Of a DNA stretch of 64,000 bases, positions 21,280 to 33,680 are shown piece after piece. The position numbers and the translations under genes were made by a program. The notes beneath the pieces are model-generated. The model saw only the letters and a list, made by a program, of their open reading frames with translations. It was not told the DNA's origin and made no database searches. Source of the stretch: Pseudocercospora fijiensis CIRAD86 (taxonomy: Eukaryota; Ascomycota; Dothideomycetes; Mycosphaerellales; Mycosphaerellaceae); NCBI RefSeq assembly GCF_000340215.1, contig NW_006921532.1, positions 62,001 to 126,000 of the forward strand, in the 5' to 3' direction. Numbering within the stretch: position 1 is the stretch's first letter; the number at the start of each line of letters is the position of its first letter.

Positions 21280-22180
21280 TATAGAGGAGGACTAACCGAC
21301 CGTCGTAGGCGTAAAAACTATAGGCAGCGGCGCTACAATTTCTTATAGGCTACCGAGTAACTATATCCTACCCTAGGGACGAAGATTACGCTATCTGCGT
21401 TTTCGTAGGCGTCTACGGCTTTTGCCTCTTTATTAAACGCATCCTCGAACTCCGTTACTATCTCCTCCCGGATATAACTAGTCGCCCTTATATACAAGCC
21501 CCGACCGATAAACTAATGTCTAGCTAGTTCTAGAATAGCCGTAACTACTCGCCTATAATATACGCCGTCGAAGTTATAATAGCGATAGTCCTCCTACCCT
21601 TACGCGTATCGAGGGAACTGCGAGTAGATAGGTCGCGGCATCCTAAGCTTAATACTTTTAACTATCTTAATATTCGCGAGGTATACGGCGGAACACTATA
21701 GCGGAGGCTATCCGTCGTTATTAAACCCTAGGAACTTAAGGAAGTCGACGTAGGAAAGTTCGACAATTACGGCGATAGGATCTAGGCTAGGCGGTACGAG
21801 AGTAGTAAAGGTATTAATGTTACCGAGTAAAGCTAGGTAGATAGGTTCGACCCTATATAATATATTATTACGTAGGTAAATTTAGCTAACCGCGGGGCAA
21901 GGCCGACTAACCTAGGAGCATCGAGAAGCGTAGTATTATTAGGTATAGTATCGTCGCCTCGGGAGGAAAGTAGAGCTAGTTTACTACGTACTCTCGACAA
22001 TGTCTAAAGGAGTAGGCGAATATAGTATAAGTAGTTATTCTCTACTAGTATATTAGACTTTTACGATAGTAAGGGAAGTATAATTATTACCTATAGTATA
22101 ATAATAGCTAGGTCGCACGATAGTAGCCTCTAGCCCGAGTACCGATAGGGCTAGTAGGAACGGCGATATACTAGAATAAA
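21280..22180 (-). pseudogene. Unidentified ORF remnant
   Basis: The minus-strand frame reads NTTLLDAPRLVGLAPRLAKF, then after one frame change (intron or indel near 21840) LGNINTFTTLVPPSLDPIAV, ELSYVDFLKFLGFNNDG and TSYIREEIVTEFEDAFNKEA. It ends near 21280. A P1 palindrome lies about 140 bp upstream of its 5' side. No family is recognised. Confidence 0.45.
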
Positions 22181-22320
22181 CAAGTGCTATATTTCTAAGC
22201 GCCGCTAGAATGCTTAAGGTATATTATAGCAAGTAGCTAAGGAAGGACGAGGGAGAAGTCGCAAGGGCGCGTAGACGCGTTAATGTTTATATTAGGGCTT
22301 AGCGATACAGGAGTTCCCGC

Positions 22321-22347
22321 CTTTCGCTAGGACCGTCCTACGGAAAT
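22321..22347. promoter_or_regulatory. Palindrome P1, copy 3
   Basis: CTTTCGCTAGGAC, one base, GTCCTACGGAAAT, preceded by gttcccgc as in the right-hand copies. The right arm has CG swapped relative to copy 1, the variant also found at 57688, 60950 and 63946. A degenerate P2-like half (gatatacctac) lies about 140 bp further. Confidence 0.65.
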
Positions 22348-22349
22348 AC

Positions 22350-23450
22350 CTACCTCCTATATATTCTTTTCTTTATAACGCAGATCGTAACGGCATACTA
22401 GGCGTAGTTAAGTGCTATATATACATCCTAATTCGAGGGCCTAGGAGGCTAATTCCGTATATCGATATACCTACCTACTTCGTAAGGATAGAACGGCTAC
22501 TACTACGTAGTAGTATTAGCGTACTCTTACTATATACGAAAGCTTTGCATGTCCTCTATATCGCGTATAAAGTAGTATAAAGACATCGTAACGTATATAT
22601 AAGGGAAGGGACGATAGTCTCTAGACGTACCCCTTAACACTTCCGCTAAGCTATTTAGGAGCTATAAAAAGCAAACGTCCCGGTTCTCCCGATTTGTGCA
22701 AACAAGTAAGGATACATCTCTTCTATTAACAATTAGTAGACTCGGACACGTCTTTATCCTTGTCGCTACCGTCTTCTATTATATCTCCCCCTATAGATCG
22801 TAACAACCCTAGTAGGAGGAAGATCTTCTACGCTATAGCTAATTTAGACGCCGTATCTACTATAAAGCCGTTAATACTAGTAGGCAGCTCTTACTAATGT
22901 ATACGAATCATTCGACGTATAATCTCTTACTAGCCTACGCTACTATAATCTGCGCCCTATAGCTACGCTTTTAGTACGATCGCGATAGACTCCTAACTAC
23001 GATACCTAGCAGTTAACGAGGTATCTATTGTAACTATAGGGAAAGGCCGGGTACGACATTCTATAAGCTTCCGTATTAGCTTCTAGTATGCGAATAAATA
23101 CGACGGACGAGTAAGAAAACCTATATACCTACCGCGGGACCTTAGCTTCCCTCGGAAGGTTCTACCGGAGCTATATCTAGATAGTCGCTATACGTCGGAC
23201 TAGATATTATACTTCTACAAACTTAGAGATCTTGCGCTAGTAGTCGGTAGATAAGTTAGGGAGAAGGGAGGCAAGCGGAATGCGCTAATATACGGATAGT
23301 AATCTCGAACGCAATTTCGGCAAGCCCCGAAAAGAAATTAAGATTCCGCCGTAGGCTTACAAACCCTAAGCTTAAACTCAAAGTTGTTAGATTAGCTAGG
23401 GCCTTTAAAGTATAGGCTATTATATAGGGCCCTTAATAGTGTATCTGTAT
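22350..23450. other. No feature resolved
   Basis: RIP-mutated sequence. Short open pieces exist on both strands but no frame could be followed with confidence. Confidence 0.35.
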
Positions 23451-23821
23451 TAGTATAGTCTATAATTAATCTAATTAATCTAGACCCCCCCCTAAATTAA
23501 ATTAGATTACTAGGACCCCTAGATTGGATTTAATTAGATTGCTTTAATAGGGGCTAGATTGTATTAGATTAGATTGCTTAATTAGTAAGAATAAGCTAAA
23601 TTGAATTAGATTGAATTGCTAAGCCTACCTAATTTAGCCCTTTAGCCCCTAGATTAAATTAGATTACTTTAAAAAGGGCTAGATTGAATGAGATTGCTTT
23701 AGAAAGGGGCCGGATTAGATTGAATTGGATTGCTTAGTTAGTAGGAATAAGCTAGATTAGATTAGATTGAATTGCTAAGCTAATCTAGATTGCAATCCCG
23801 GATTAATTATAGACTATACTA
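23451..23821. mobile_element. MITE M1 (371 bp) with 21-bp inverted ends
   Basis: Perfect inverted termini: TAGTATAGTCTATAATTAAT plus C at 23451 and the reverse complement ending at 23821. The interior consists of attagattgaattgct-like repeats and C/G runs. No ORF. A second copy of similar length lies at 40049-40813, split by an insertion. The ends start with TA, as expected for elements that duplicate TA. Confidence 0.85.
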
Positions 23822-23934
23822 GTCTGTATATTAGTATATATACGACCGGCGAGAGTAGTCTATACGACTCTAGATAAACTATATAGAAGTAGCGATACAA
23901 CCCGAGTTTAGCATTAGTATAAGCTTGTTATAGT

Positions 23935-24400
23935 TAGATAGCAAGCTAAGTAAGAAGCCCTTACTACTAGATCTGCCCTAGGAGCCGCTAGACTAAGACC
24001 CGGACTGCTTCTAAGTAGAGCCGGATAGACTATTAGAGCTGCTAGCCTACTTAGGATCGTAAGGACTAGCACGTAGAGCGGCGAGGTAGGAGTAGTAGCT
24101 AGTAGGGTACTAAGAGATTAGAGTCGAGGCACGAGAGTACTAGTAGGTATGCTCGTATAGAAGAGTATATAGCTTATCGTTCGACATCTTAACCTCGTTA
24201 AGAAGCACGTAGTAGTGTATAGGACGAGCGGTGCCCTTAAGAGTAGCGTAGCCGCAAAGGTAGAAGTCGTTCTTATAAGGGTTAGTAACGCCGGACTTAA
24301 CTAAGATACCTAGGAATACGTTACCGTTACGGTCGCCCTTCTTCTTAGAGAAGAAGCGCATATTGTAACGCTTAGAGCCTATAAAGTACCGTATAGGTAG
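23935..24400 (-). pseudogene. Argonaute PIWI-domain C-terminal fragment
   Basis: The minus strand reads SKRYNMRFFSKKKGDRNGNV, then FLGILVKSGVTNPYKNDFYL followed by CGYATLKGTARPIHYYVLLN and EVKMSNDKLYTLLYEHTY. After one TAG it continues YSRASTLISxYPTSYYSYLA followed by ALRAS. This is the conserved end of the PIWI domain: KRHxxRFFP, then G.xVDxGVTxPxxxDFYLxxHxxxxGTARPxHYxVLxDE, then Y..xRxTxxxSxxPxxYYAHL. Several His read Tyr and several Pro read Leu or Ser by RIP-type changes, among them the His of GTARPxHYH. The fragment is less broken than its surroundings (74 codons open) and ends in a Ser/Gly-rich tail. Upstream of about 24400 the homology stops, so MID, PAZ and the catalytic DDE part are missing. 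It is a truncated duplicate of an RNA-silencing Argonaute, not a working gene. Confidence 0.85.
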
Positions 24401-24419
24401 GTGCTACCTAAGGGTTGCC

Positions 24420-25039
24420 GAGCGAAGCGAGACCTAAGTAGAAGAACTATTAGAATTTGTTGCTTAGTAGTTTGTTGTCGTATCGTATTGTCGCAATATC
24501 GCTGTCGCTATTACTATATCTCCGAGTCGTTGTTGTAGTGCTAAAGCGAAGCTATAAGGCGACAAGGCTATAGTTACGTAGAGGGGGGACATTTTGATTT
24601 CTTCTAATTAGAAGCCGAGCCTAGATTTGTATAAGCGTATCTTTAAACTAAACCCCCGGCGAACACTCTATACGTAATATCTAAATTCCTACCTAAGTAT
24701 ATAAATTCTAACTGTTCTTCTACTTAGCTCGTAAACAGGTATAAGCCGAAGCATTCGAGGAGCTTACGACGAGGATACGAAGGTGTTACCTATTTACTTC
24801 GCTTCGCTCGGATAACGACGACGAACTAAGGAACCGGGCTAGCCTACTTAAGCAACTGCTTTATATCGTTAACCTCCTACTAAAGAACGTACTAATATTA
24901 ACCCTAATATACGAGCATCCCGAAGGTAGATAACACGCTATAGTACCGTATCGCCGCCGACATTCTATATCTACGACTAAAGGAGGGGCTTAAGCTCGGT
25001 ATTAATAATATCGGTATTGTATTGATTATGTCTATACGT
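24420..25039. other. No feature resolved
   Basis: Sequence between the Argonaute fragment and the 5' LTR. It starts with a Gln/Trp-type low-complexity piece (ttgttgcttagtagtttgtt). No convincing frame. Confidence 0.35.
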
Positions 25040-25319
25040 TATTGGCTAGTAACCGGCCCTATATACCTAGGCTAAGTTTTGAGCCTATATAAGAGGCCTC
25101 CTTCTATATTATAGATAGAGCATTAACCTCGTATAGCATATTGTTTATATTACACTTCTACAATGCCTATATTGTAGGGCTCTAGTTATTAGCCTAAGCG
25201 ATAGTCTCGTTATCCTATCTTGCTAAATATAGCTGCCTATATTGCTATAGGTTATGTTACCCTCGGTAGCCTATACTATTACTACAAGTAGTAGTAGTAG
25301 TGTTAGTTTCCGTCCTTTA
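25040..25319 (+). repeat. 5' LTR
   Basis: 280 bp, starting tattggctag and ending ccgtccttta. The expected TG...CA ends read TA...TA in both LTRs, as RIP would produce. A TATA box (tatataag) sits at 25086. It differs from the 3' LTR at 11 positions, all transitions in CpA/TpG context. Confidence 0.95.
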
Positions 25320-25972
25320 TTAGAGCCGAAGGTGGGGCTATCTCTTTATATCTAATAGGTTCGGGTATGTTGAAGGTAGTCTCTAGGTACGAATAGCTAT
25401 AACCGAAGCGAGGGTACGATAAGAGCCTACGATACGGACGATACCGAAGTATCTTAAGGGGCCGTTACGATAAGCAGAGAAACCTCTTAACGAGGGCATC
25501 GCTTTAATCTCGAAAAGCTACAAACCCTTAGGACTGTTATAGCTTAGGGCCTAGTCTATAACTATAGCTAGCTTCTAAGGACTCGGCTCCGGGTCGAAGA
25601 CCTATTTAGCACCGCTTACTCGAGATAAGCTACCGTACGCCTAAGGAGGAGATAGACTAATTACCTATCGGCCTTGCTTAGTTTGCTAAGACTATCTATA
25701 CGATAGCAATTTCTAGATTGCAGGTCGGATGCCTAGACAGTTCCCCTATTAACCGGGTAGATTGTTTCGGGATTCGCTGCCTCGTTCGGATAGTGCTTAG
25801 CCTTCTACTAGAAAAAGAAGGTCCCCGCCCCCCCCGCCTAGCTAAAGGAGATACGAGCTAGTTTCTAGGATCTAGGTATGAATAGAGATTGCAGTCTCTC
25901 CCTCCGAGCGGCTTTCGTCTAATACTAAACTTAGCTCCTAGGGATATATAGGCGACCCCTAGGAGGCTAAAC

Positions 25973-26001
25973 TCTAATGCTACCCCGGGGGTAATATTAG
26001 A
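25973..26001. repeat. Element palindrome, copy 1 (before gag)
   Basis: ctaatgctacccc followed by gggggtaatattag, a near-perfect inverted repeat with no loop, about 120 bp before the gag start. Four more copies are inside the element (29211, 33221, 33653, 36896). Confidence 0.85.
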
Positions 26002-26119
26002 AGAAAACAGCCTAGTATACTATTTTCTCGTATAGCAACATCGAAACAAACCAAACCTACAATATATACTAAAAACACTTTCCTATAGCATTTCATTTTA
26101 ACTACTTTATAACAATCGA

Positions 26120-29100
26120 ATAAGCTCTAGCGAAAGCGAGTATTACGAATTAGCGGAATCTTCGGAATCTGATAACCTACCGGACCCTATTAACGAAGAA
26201 ATTAGGCGACGACTAGTTGTTATAAGCGCTATCGAACTAGGGGCTATCGAGCCTTCTACGCCCGAAGCCCTCTATAATGTCGTTATAAAGATAATTCAAG
26301 GGCAAACTAACTTTCTCCGTTAGAATAGGCGTCGCCCGCTAGAGCTAGGAAGCAGTAGAAACCCTCTATTCGAAGGGTAGAACGCTACGGCGCACGTAGA
26401 ACGCTTTAAGGACAACTTAGCCGAGTACGGACTCGAAGAGGAGTCGGACTAGTATAAGGTCCGGTCCCTTACGAGGACTACTATTACTAAGCTTTACCGA
26501 ACCCTTAGAACCCTAGTTAGCTACCTAGAAAAGGACGACAAGTCTAATGCCGACTAGGAGGTCTTTAAGCAGGCCTTTATAAGGGAGTATCGGGATCGCG
26601 ACAGCCGTCGCATTAAAGGCAGTCGTACGTAGCTTAAGAACCTCTATATAGAGAGGCGTACCGAAGATGACGACCTAAAGGAGTACGTCCGCGAGTTTGT
26701 TAAGTTAGCGGACGGCATCGACTAGTAGGACCTCGAGAATTCTTAGAGAACGAGGCTACTCCTTAAAGGGTTGCCGTAGTCTATAGCTAAGCGTATCTTC
26801 CGTCGCTGCAAGCTTAGCGAAGCTAATCCCGAGACCTTTAGGAAGTATAAAGAGGTCCTAGAGGCTATTAAGGACGATATTAATAGCTCCGCCGACGTAA
26901 AGAAGTTTATTTACGGCGAGGACCGGAATAACCTAGCCTAGGTAAGGAACGATGCCTCGGGAACTAGAGGGCCTAAGTTTCTTCCTAAATCGCAAAGTAG
27001 TCCTAGTACCGTAACTCCTACTGTTACTAAGCATTCTTAGGACGTTGCGGACTTAGCTAAATCCCTAGCCTAGCTTAACCTTAATACGAAAGCACTATAG
27101 CGAGTTAGGGAGGTCCTTAATACTAGTATACTAAAGGATGTGCTACTAGTCTACTAGGTCTCCGATCCTAACTACCCTAAGGCCCCTTTAGTTAACGTCT
27201 ACGCTATACGGAAGATCTATTCGGACTTAGATAGTAAGTGCTAGATATGCGGCGGTTTTAAATATATTTAATTAGACTACCCTATCTAGAAGGAGCTTCT
27301 TAAGAGGAAGCTCGTTATATAAGTAAATAGTCGGTTCTATTACACCGACACCGGCGACAAGATTAACTTCGAGTAGGATCGTAGAGCCCCGAAGCTGCCT
27401 TAACTTAGGAGTCTTCTAGAGAAGAAGTATAGTAGTAAGATCGAGTTTAAGGACACTAGGAATAGTACCCTCGCCGCTATTACTAAACGAGAGACTTAGA
27501 AGGTTAGGGCAAAACAGGTTAAGGAGCGAAGCAGTAACGGTACTACTAAGCCTGTTAAAGTTAACTTTGTATCTTAGGACCCGGACGCAGTTACCAATGT
27601 TTACGCGGTTACTAAGAACAGTATAGATGTCTACGCTGCTACAAGGTCCTAAACTTAGTCGTCCTAAACCTAGTCCTAGGGCAAGGGCAAGAGCCCGCAG
27701 AACCCTATCCGCCCTAGTGCGGCAGCCCCTACTAGGATACTTAAGAAGCAGGCAGCTAATAAGGCTAAGAAACAGCGAGAATTAGTCGCTAAGACTAAGA
27801 CACTCTAGACAGCTAAAGACCGTACAACCCGAGCTAGTATAGCTACTCCGGAGGTCCTAGAGACTCCCGATATCGATATAGAGGATGTTACTACCGACAT
27901 TAGTAGTACCCTAGGCCTAGCTAACCCGCCGGCCTATAAGCGAAAGTTAGCCGACCTAAAGAGCTTTCGCTTTAATAGGTATATAAAGAAGTATAGTGCC
28001 GGGCCTACTAACTCTTACGATATAAAGGCAAATGCTCTCTTCTAGGCTTTATAGTTCCTAGACCTTAAGTCTAACGTGTCTATAGGGGAGCTTCTAGTAT
28101 ACGGTTTGCCTACTAACCTATTCTAGAGCCGGATTCCTAACGATGCCACTTTTATAAAAGACCTTATAGCCCTCCGACGCAAATAGGGGCGAGAGGACTA
28201 TATCGACGTCTCTTCCCTATAGTTCCTTCCTAAATTTTTAGGGGCCTAGGAGTTAGTAGAAGGCGAATTAGTAACCTACGAGAGCTAGGAGACTATCGAT
28301 AATGCTAACGAAGAGGGGATTGAGGAGATAGGCCGAGGGGATAATAATAATGCCGACTCTACTTCGGTTTTAGTTTCTATTAAGGCTGTCCGATTTACTA
28401 GCTAACAAATCGGTCGAGTAGGACCTCCTCGACCTAAGGAACTTTACTCTATCCCTAATAATGTAGACCTTTCCGTAGTTACCCGTTCCTTTACCGTCGT
28501 TCCCGCTATCTATATTTAAGTTACTATCGGAAGCTATAGTTAGCAGTTGCTAGCAATGCTTAATAATAGCTTAGAGTTACTTATTATAAGTAAGCGCTAG
28601 GCTAAACAGCTCCGACTGCTAATAAACAGAGATATTTCCCTTAGTATATAGGGAGTGAATAGGGAGGTTACGCTAGTAGGTACCTACTATAATGTTATAG
28701 TAGACGCTTTCGGCATATGCTTTTCCTTTACCTTCTAGATTGCCGCCGACCCGAACACGCCAATTATTCTAGGTCGTCTATAGTCTCGTATAACCCGGGG
28801 TGTCTAGCGCAACTGCGACGATAGCTCCTAGGAAGGAACTATCGCTAACTAGAAGGGTAACCGAGTCGTGTTTACTAGTTATGTCGGAAACACTAGCTAC
28901 AAGTCCTACGAGGATATCCTTACTACTTCTAAGCGCTCTTCGGGAAACGCTATAGCGCGGTTATAAGACCGGCAATCTGCGCTATAAGTTAATATAGCTT
29001 AAATAGGTTATATCTAGAGGTGCGCCGCTCCGTACGACAAGGCTAGTTTCTAGGCTCTATACTAAGGAGACGAATGCTCGAAGTAACAGCGAGTATAATA

Positions 29101-29215
29101 GTGCAACGACTACCTAGTATACGAATCTCGGTAATAATACTATCGTAGGTATCGCCGCCGGAAGCGGATCTACCCGAGCCCGAATCCGAACTAACTAATT
29201 AGAGCGCCGAGCTAA
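26120..29215 (+). pseudogene. gag-protease ORF of the LTR retrotransposon
   Basis: One frame of 1,031 codons runs from an ATA at 26120 (an ATG changed by RIP, followed by SSSESEYYELAESSESD) to TAA at 29213. The first part is an acidic, helical Gag (EEIRRRLVVISAIELGAIEP). A zinc knuckle at 27239-27283 reads C-x2-C-GGFK-Y-x4-Y; the His and last Cys have turned to Tyr by RIP. A long basic linker follows. The protease region has LNNSLELL at about 28560, where the catalytic Asp has become Asn, and ends with AADPNTPIILGRL near 28760. The stop codon is formed by the first bases of element palindrome copy 2. Capsid and protease functions are inferred from order and motifs. Confidence 0.85.
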
Positions 29216-29240
29216 TACTACCCCGGGGGTGTTATTAGGA
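29211..29240. repeat. Element palindrome, copy 2 (gag-pol junction)
   Basis: gctaatactacccc followed by gggggtgttattagg. Its TAA ends the gag-protease frame, and the pol ATG follows 22 bp after it. It therefore occupies the place where gypsy elements usually have a frameshift or read-through signal. Confidence 0.85.
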
Positions 29241-29262
29241 ATCTAACGTTTTCGCCGGAATT

Positions 29263-32200
29263 ATGAATTAGGATTACTAGCTGTATACCTACCGACTTAA
29301 GGAGACTTCTAATAAAGTTTACGCGCTATTCTGTTGCGCTAATCTCCGGGCCTAACGTTAAAGAGAGAGGGCTCGGGTATTACGAGCGGTTAGTGTATAT
29401 ACCCTATATAAGAGGGTAGCTAACAAGATTAAGCCCGTAAAAGGCAGCGTATATATAACCGATAGGTCTAATCCTAGCGGAAATCCTAACTAGCGACAAA
29501 AGTGCCTTAACCGCGAAGCGATATTAACACCTAGGGATAGTCTATACGACTAGAGGTATATTACTAAAAAGTTCTCCGCTATTCCTAGGGGATCGAGGCT
29601 AACGCCGGAGAGACTAGCGAACATTAAACCTAGCATCGAGCTTTCGGATCTTAAACTAGATTTACTATACGAGCTTCTATACAACCGCGAAGCCGTATTA
29701 GTATATAACTTTACGTATCTAGGTAGGATTAACCCGGAGGTTGCCCCTCTATAGAGGATCCGAACGATCGAGTATAAGCCTTAGGCTCACCTAGGGTTTA
29801 AGCTAAACCTAAGCCTAAGAGGTATAGTTAAGGATATAATACGGCAGCGTATAAAGGCTAGCACCTTAGAGCCTTCCTATGCCTCGTATCGCAATCTATA
29901 CTTCCTAGTTTAGAAGAAGATAGCCCCTAGGGAGCTAAAGAAGTATCGGCTAATTAACGCTATATAGAAGTTTAATACAGTTACGATTAGAGATGCTAAT
30001 CTTCCTCCGGAGACTAATAGGTTCTTAGAAGCCTTTACTAACTGTATAGTAGCCTCGCTAGTTAATGTATTCTCGGGCTACGACTAGATACCTCTCTACC
30101 CTAATAGCCGGGACCTTACTAGTTTCGAGATACCTCTTAGGCTATATAGACAAACCACCCTTCCCTAAGGGGCAACTAACTCCGTAGCCTAGTTTGTTCG
30201 TATTATAAACTAAGTCCTCGCGGCCTATATCTCCTATATAGCGATGCCTTTCCTCGACGATATCGGCATTAAGGGCCCTAAAACTAGGTACGACAATAAA
30301 GAAGTGGAGCCTAGCATCCGTAGGTTCTTTCTCGAATATATTTAGAACCTCGATAGTGTCCTCTACGACCTAGAGCGAGCCAACCTAATAATGTATAGGG
30401 AGAAGCTTTAGCTCCTATGTAAACGAATAAACATTGTCGGGTTTGTAACTAATAAGAACGGCCGCTATCCTAACAATATACGGGTCCTAAAGATTGTTTC
30501 CTAGCTAGACCCTACCTATTAGAAAGATGTCCGGATCTGGCTTAGAGTAGTCTCCTACTTCCGCATCTAGGTCGAAAACTTTGCGTTAGTATATAAGCCT
30601 CTATACGCCTTGCTTAAGAAGGATATAGAGTTTGTATAGACCTCCGTTTACTAAGCCGCTAAGGACAAGGTTACTAAGGCGCTTGTTAGCGCGCCTACGC
30701 TTACCTCTATTAACTACTCGGAAGGCGTAGGTCTGCTAATTGTTGCTGTCGACTCGAGCGGGGAAGGCTACGGCGAGATACTAATATAGTGTAATCGTAA
30801 GGAGCCCTCCTTACGTTACCCTATCCGGTACGAGTCCGGTCTATAGAAACCTATCGAAGCCCGATACGATACTAGCAAGCGAGAGTGCCTTAGTGTCTAT
30901 AAGGCTCTTAAGAAGTTCCGACCTTAGCTCTTTAGAGTGTTCTTTCGCCTAGAAGTCGACGCTTAGACGCTAGTCTATTAACTTAACCGTATAGCCTCCG
31001 ACCTGCCTAACTCTACGATAGCTCGGTAGGTTGCCTAGATCTATTTGTTTAATTTCGACGTCTTCTATATTCCTAGCAAGAAGCATACTAGGCCGGATAG
31101 CCTTTCTAGAAGGCCTGCTATAGAAGAGGATATCGCCGAGATAATAGAAGAAGAGGATATCGACGCGGTTATTAACCGTACCTTCTTTACTACCTTCTAT
31201 ATTAATGCTATACTAGTAATTACTAGGCCTACTGCCGACGACTAACCTAGTAACTAGCCTAACGAAGACCCTACTACTAACGACGAGGGCTAGGACGATA
31301 CTAAGGCAGGCGAACTAGGCAGGGATAATATCCTTAATAGGGTCTACTCCGACGACTCCTATAATATCGCCTACTTCCTTACCTATACGAAGAGAGCTCC
31401 CGGTCTATTAAAGAGTTAATACCGTCGTATTATTCGCTATTCTCGGAGGTTCCTTATTAAGGATCGCATCCTTTAGCGATAGGCTATAGTTAATATACCG
31501 CTCTAGCGTGTTATTAACGATCTAGCAGCCCGATAAGAAATCCTTCGTTCCGTTTACGATAAGCTCGGCTATCGGGCGGCGGAGGGCACCTTCGATATCC
31601 TTCGTCGACGCTACTAGTAGGACGGCGTATAGGCTAATGTCTCCCGCTACTATAAGAGCTGTCCTAAGTACAACTTTAGGAACAGCTACCGGCGTCTAGG
31701 AGAGCTACGTATCCCTGCTACCTAGTTAGTTAGGGAGCGGTAGTATAGCGATAGGGTCTATCTTAGCCGTAACAATAGCCTATATATTATTCGAGAGGGT
31801 CTTTCTCGATAGCCGGAGGCCTATTATTTCTATAAGGGTTGCGGTACTATTAATACCCGTAATATAGCTACCTTCCTATTTAAGGATCTGTTTTGCCGCT
31901 AGGGAACACCTTACGAGATTATCTTAGACAACGCTACGAACAATATAGCTAAGGAAGTTTAAGCGCTGCTTGTTTCGTACGGGGCTAAGAACGTTCGTAT
32001 CTCCCCGTACTATCCCTAGTCGAATGCTATTATTAAGCGCGGCTATCGGTCGTTAATTGATGCCCTATCTAAGATAACTAATAGTAGCGACAGATTAGTT
32101 CCTATTTCTACCCGCGTCCTAGCCCTTCTCTAGGCGGACCGAACTACTATTGTCGACACGACTAGACTTATACTAGCGGAACTTATAATTAGGAGGGACG

Positions 32201-32955
32201 CCGTTCTTCCTATTAAATTGTCCTACCGTACGTACGGCGTTTACGATTAGGGGTCTGTTCGTACTAGGGTAGATCTTCTTGCCCTACGGGCTAAGGCTCT
32301 TAAGGATATAACTACGACTTCTTAGGAGGGTCTTACTCGACAACGTCGCCTTCGGGAGGAAGCTAAGTAGTATTTTAATAACTATAATGCTATTAATTGG
32401 GAACCTCTAAAGGTTAGCGATATAGTCCTTCTATACCGGTCCGAACTAGAGTACAGTTACTCCTATAAGCTAGCCTTTAAGTAGAAGGGTCCTTATAGAG
32501 TAAAGGAGGTCCTTTACTCGGGTTCCGTATACCTTCTTTAGGAGCTAGATAGTGCTACCTTAAAGCACTCTTACCCTCGGGCTAATCTAAAGAAGATCGT
32601 TAAGTTGCGCGAACCTGCCCGCCCTCCGCCGACCGAGGAGGAAGTTAGTGCCTCTATAGACCCTCTACCGTCCTTAGATGCCTATCGGGAGGAGGATCCT
32701 ACCGCTACTATAGATCCTGTTCTGCCTAAGAACTATGCCTATCCCTAGATTCCTCTTAGTAAGCTATTAGGAATAACTTAAGAACAAAGGGAGGGTTATA
32801 TACGGATTAACTATATATAGAGCATTTCCGATATTAATTCCGATTCTAATAGTAAACTAGACTTCTAGCTATCTAACTCTAACTCCGAGGAACCTAACTA
32901 GTCTAGCGATAAAGACCGCCTAGAATTATAGCTAGACGACCCCGAGACTAAATAA
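29263..32955 (+). pseudogene. pol ORF: reverse transcriptase, RNase H, integrase
   Basis: The ATG at 29263 opens 1,230 codons in a different frame from gag, ending at TAA 32953. Reverse transcriptase: ASYRNLYFLV, KKYRLINAI, VTIRDANLPP, VFSGYDxIPLYP and the catalytic FLDD box at 30250-30261 are present. RNase H starts LIVAVDSSGEGYGE near 30735. The junction to integrase reads DVFYIPSKKHTRPDSLSRRP (31045 on) and is open. Integrase shows a zinc-binding region with Tyr in place of His/Cys (SCPKYN), a first Asp in SDRVYLS, the second in ILDNATNN, and SNAIIKRGYR where the catalytic Glu has become Lys (32035). An acidic tail follows; I see no chromodomain. The domain order RT-RNaseH-IN identifies Ty3/gypsy. 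Inactive through stops and loss of the Glu. Confidence 0.93.
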
Positions 32956-33220
32956 TTGCTTACTCTTCCTTGCCTCTGTCTACCTCTGCTACGTTGCTTC
33001 CTTACTCTTGTCGATCGTTCTCCGCGCTATTAATACAGTGCCGCCCTATACCTTTAGTCCTTACCTATTGTCTGTTCCTACTAATATTTATGCTCTCGTT
33101 TGTTGCTTTTAGTTTATCCTATTGTTGTCTTTTGCTTTTGCCTTTACCTTCGATTAATGTTACTGTAACTTTATTCCTTCGCTCTTGTTTCCTTAGATAG
33201 AACTGTACGAGGCGTATTTT
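32956..33220 (+). other. Pyrimidine-rich spacer after pol
   Basis: T- and C-rich stretch with clearly less RIP than the ORFs, because it has few CpA sites. The small open frame it contains is low-complexity Leu/Ser/Phe and is not credible as a gene. It leads into palindrome copy 3. Confidence 0.6.
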
Positions 33221-33250
33221 CCTAATAATACCCCGGGGGTAGTATTAGGA
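33221..33250. repeat. Element palindrome, copy 3 (after pol)
   Basis: cctaataatacccc followed by gggggtagtattagg, the most symmetrical copy: the outer cctaata and tattagg arms match as well as the inner acccc and ggggt. Confidence 0.85.
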
Positions 33251-33652
33251 AGATAGCCGAACCTAACCCCTCTACCCTTCTAAGACTACTTCCCTCTAGA
33301 TTCCTAGTCTCTAGTAACCGCCCTTAGGTAGCAACGATAATAAGATACTCCGCTAGAGAAGATTGTTCCTGCCCTAATTAGTATTAGTTACGTAGGACAC
33401 TAAGAAAGGGAGGATCCCTCTCCCTTCCTAGCTCTTAGATAGACGTAGCAACCTAGGCCTATAGCCTCTAAGAATAGGGACCTTAGGCCGCTAAGCTTAG
33501 TGTCTAGAAGAAAGAAGAACGTACGGGCTACGTTTATATACCTACTACTGCGAAAGGTAATGCTATATCTATAACGATAGTGCTATAGGCTAACATAAGC
33601 TACGCTAGGCCTAGGCGATTTGCTCCTAGTTGCCGAGCATCTCTAGAGAAAA

Positions 33653-33680
33653 GCTAATGCTACCCTAGGGGTGTTATTAG
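33653..33680. repeat. Element palindrome, copy 4 (before ORF3)
   Basis: gctaatgctaccct followed by aggggtgttattag. The centre is ccctaggg instead of ccccggggg. It lies 425 bp before the ORF3 start. Confidence 0.8.

Noticed and set aside
25320..25345. tRNA primer-binding site next to the 5' LTR
   Set aside because: ttagagccgaaggtgggg follows the LTR and could be a RIP-changed primer site, but I could not match it to a specific tRNA 3' end with confidence.
32970..33200. Open frame of 76 codons after pol
   Set aside because: Pyrimidine-rich low-complexity spacer. Leu/Ser/Phe composition, no motif, and it lies between the pol stop and palindrome copy 3.
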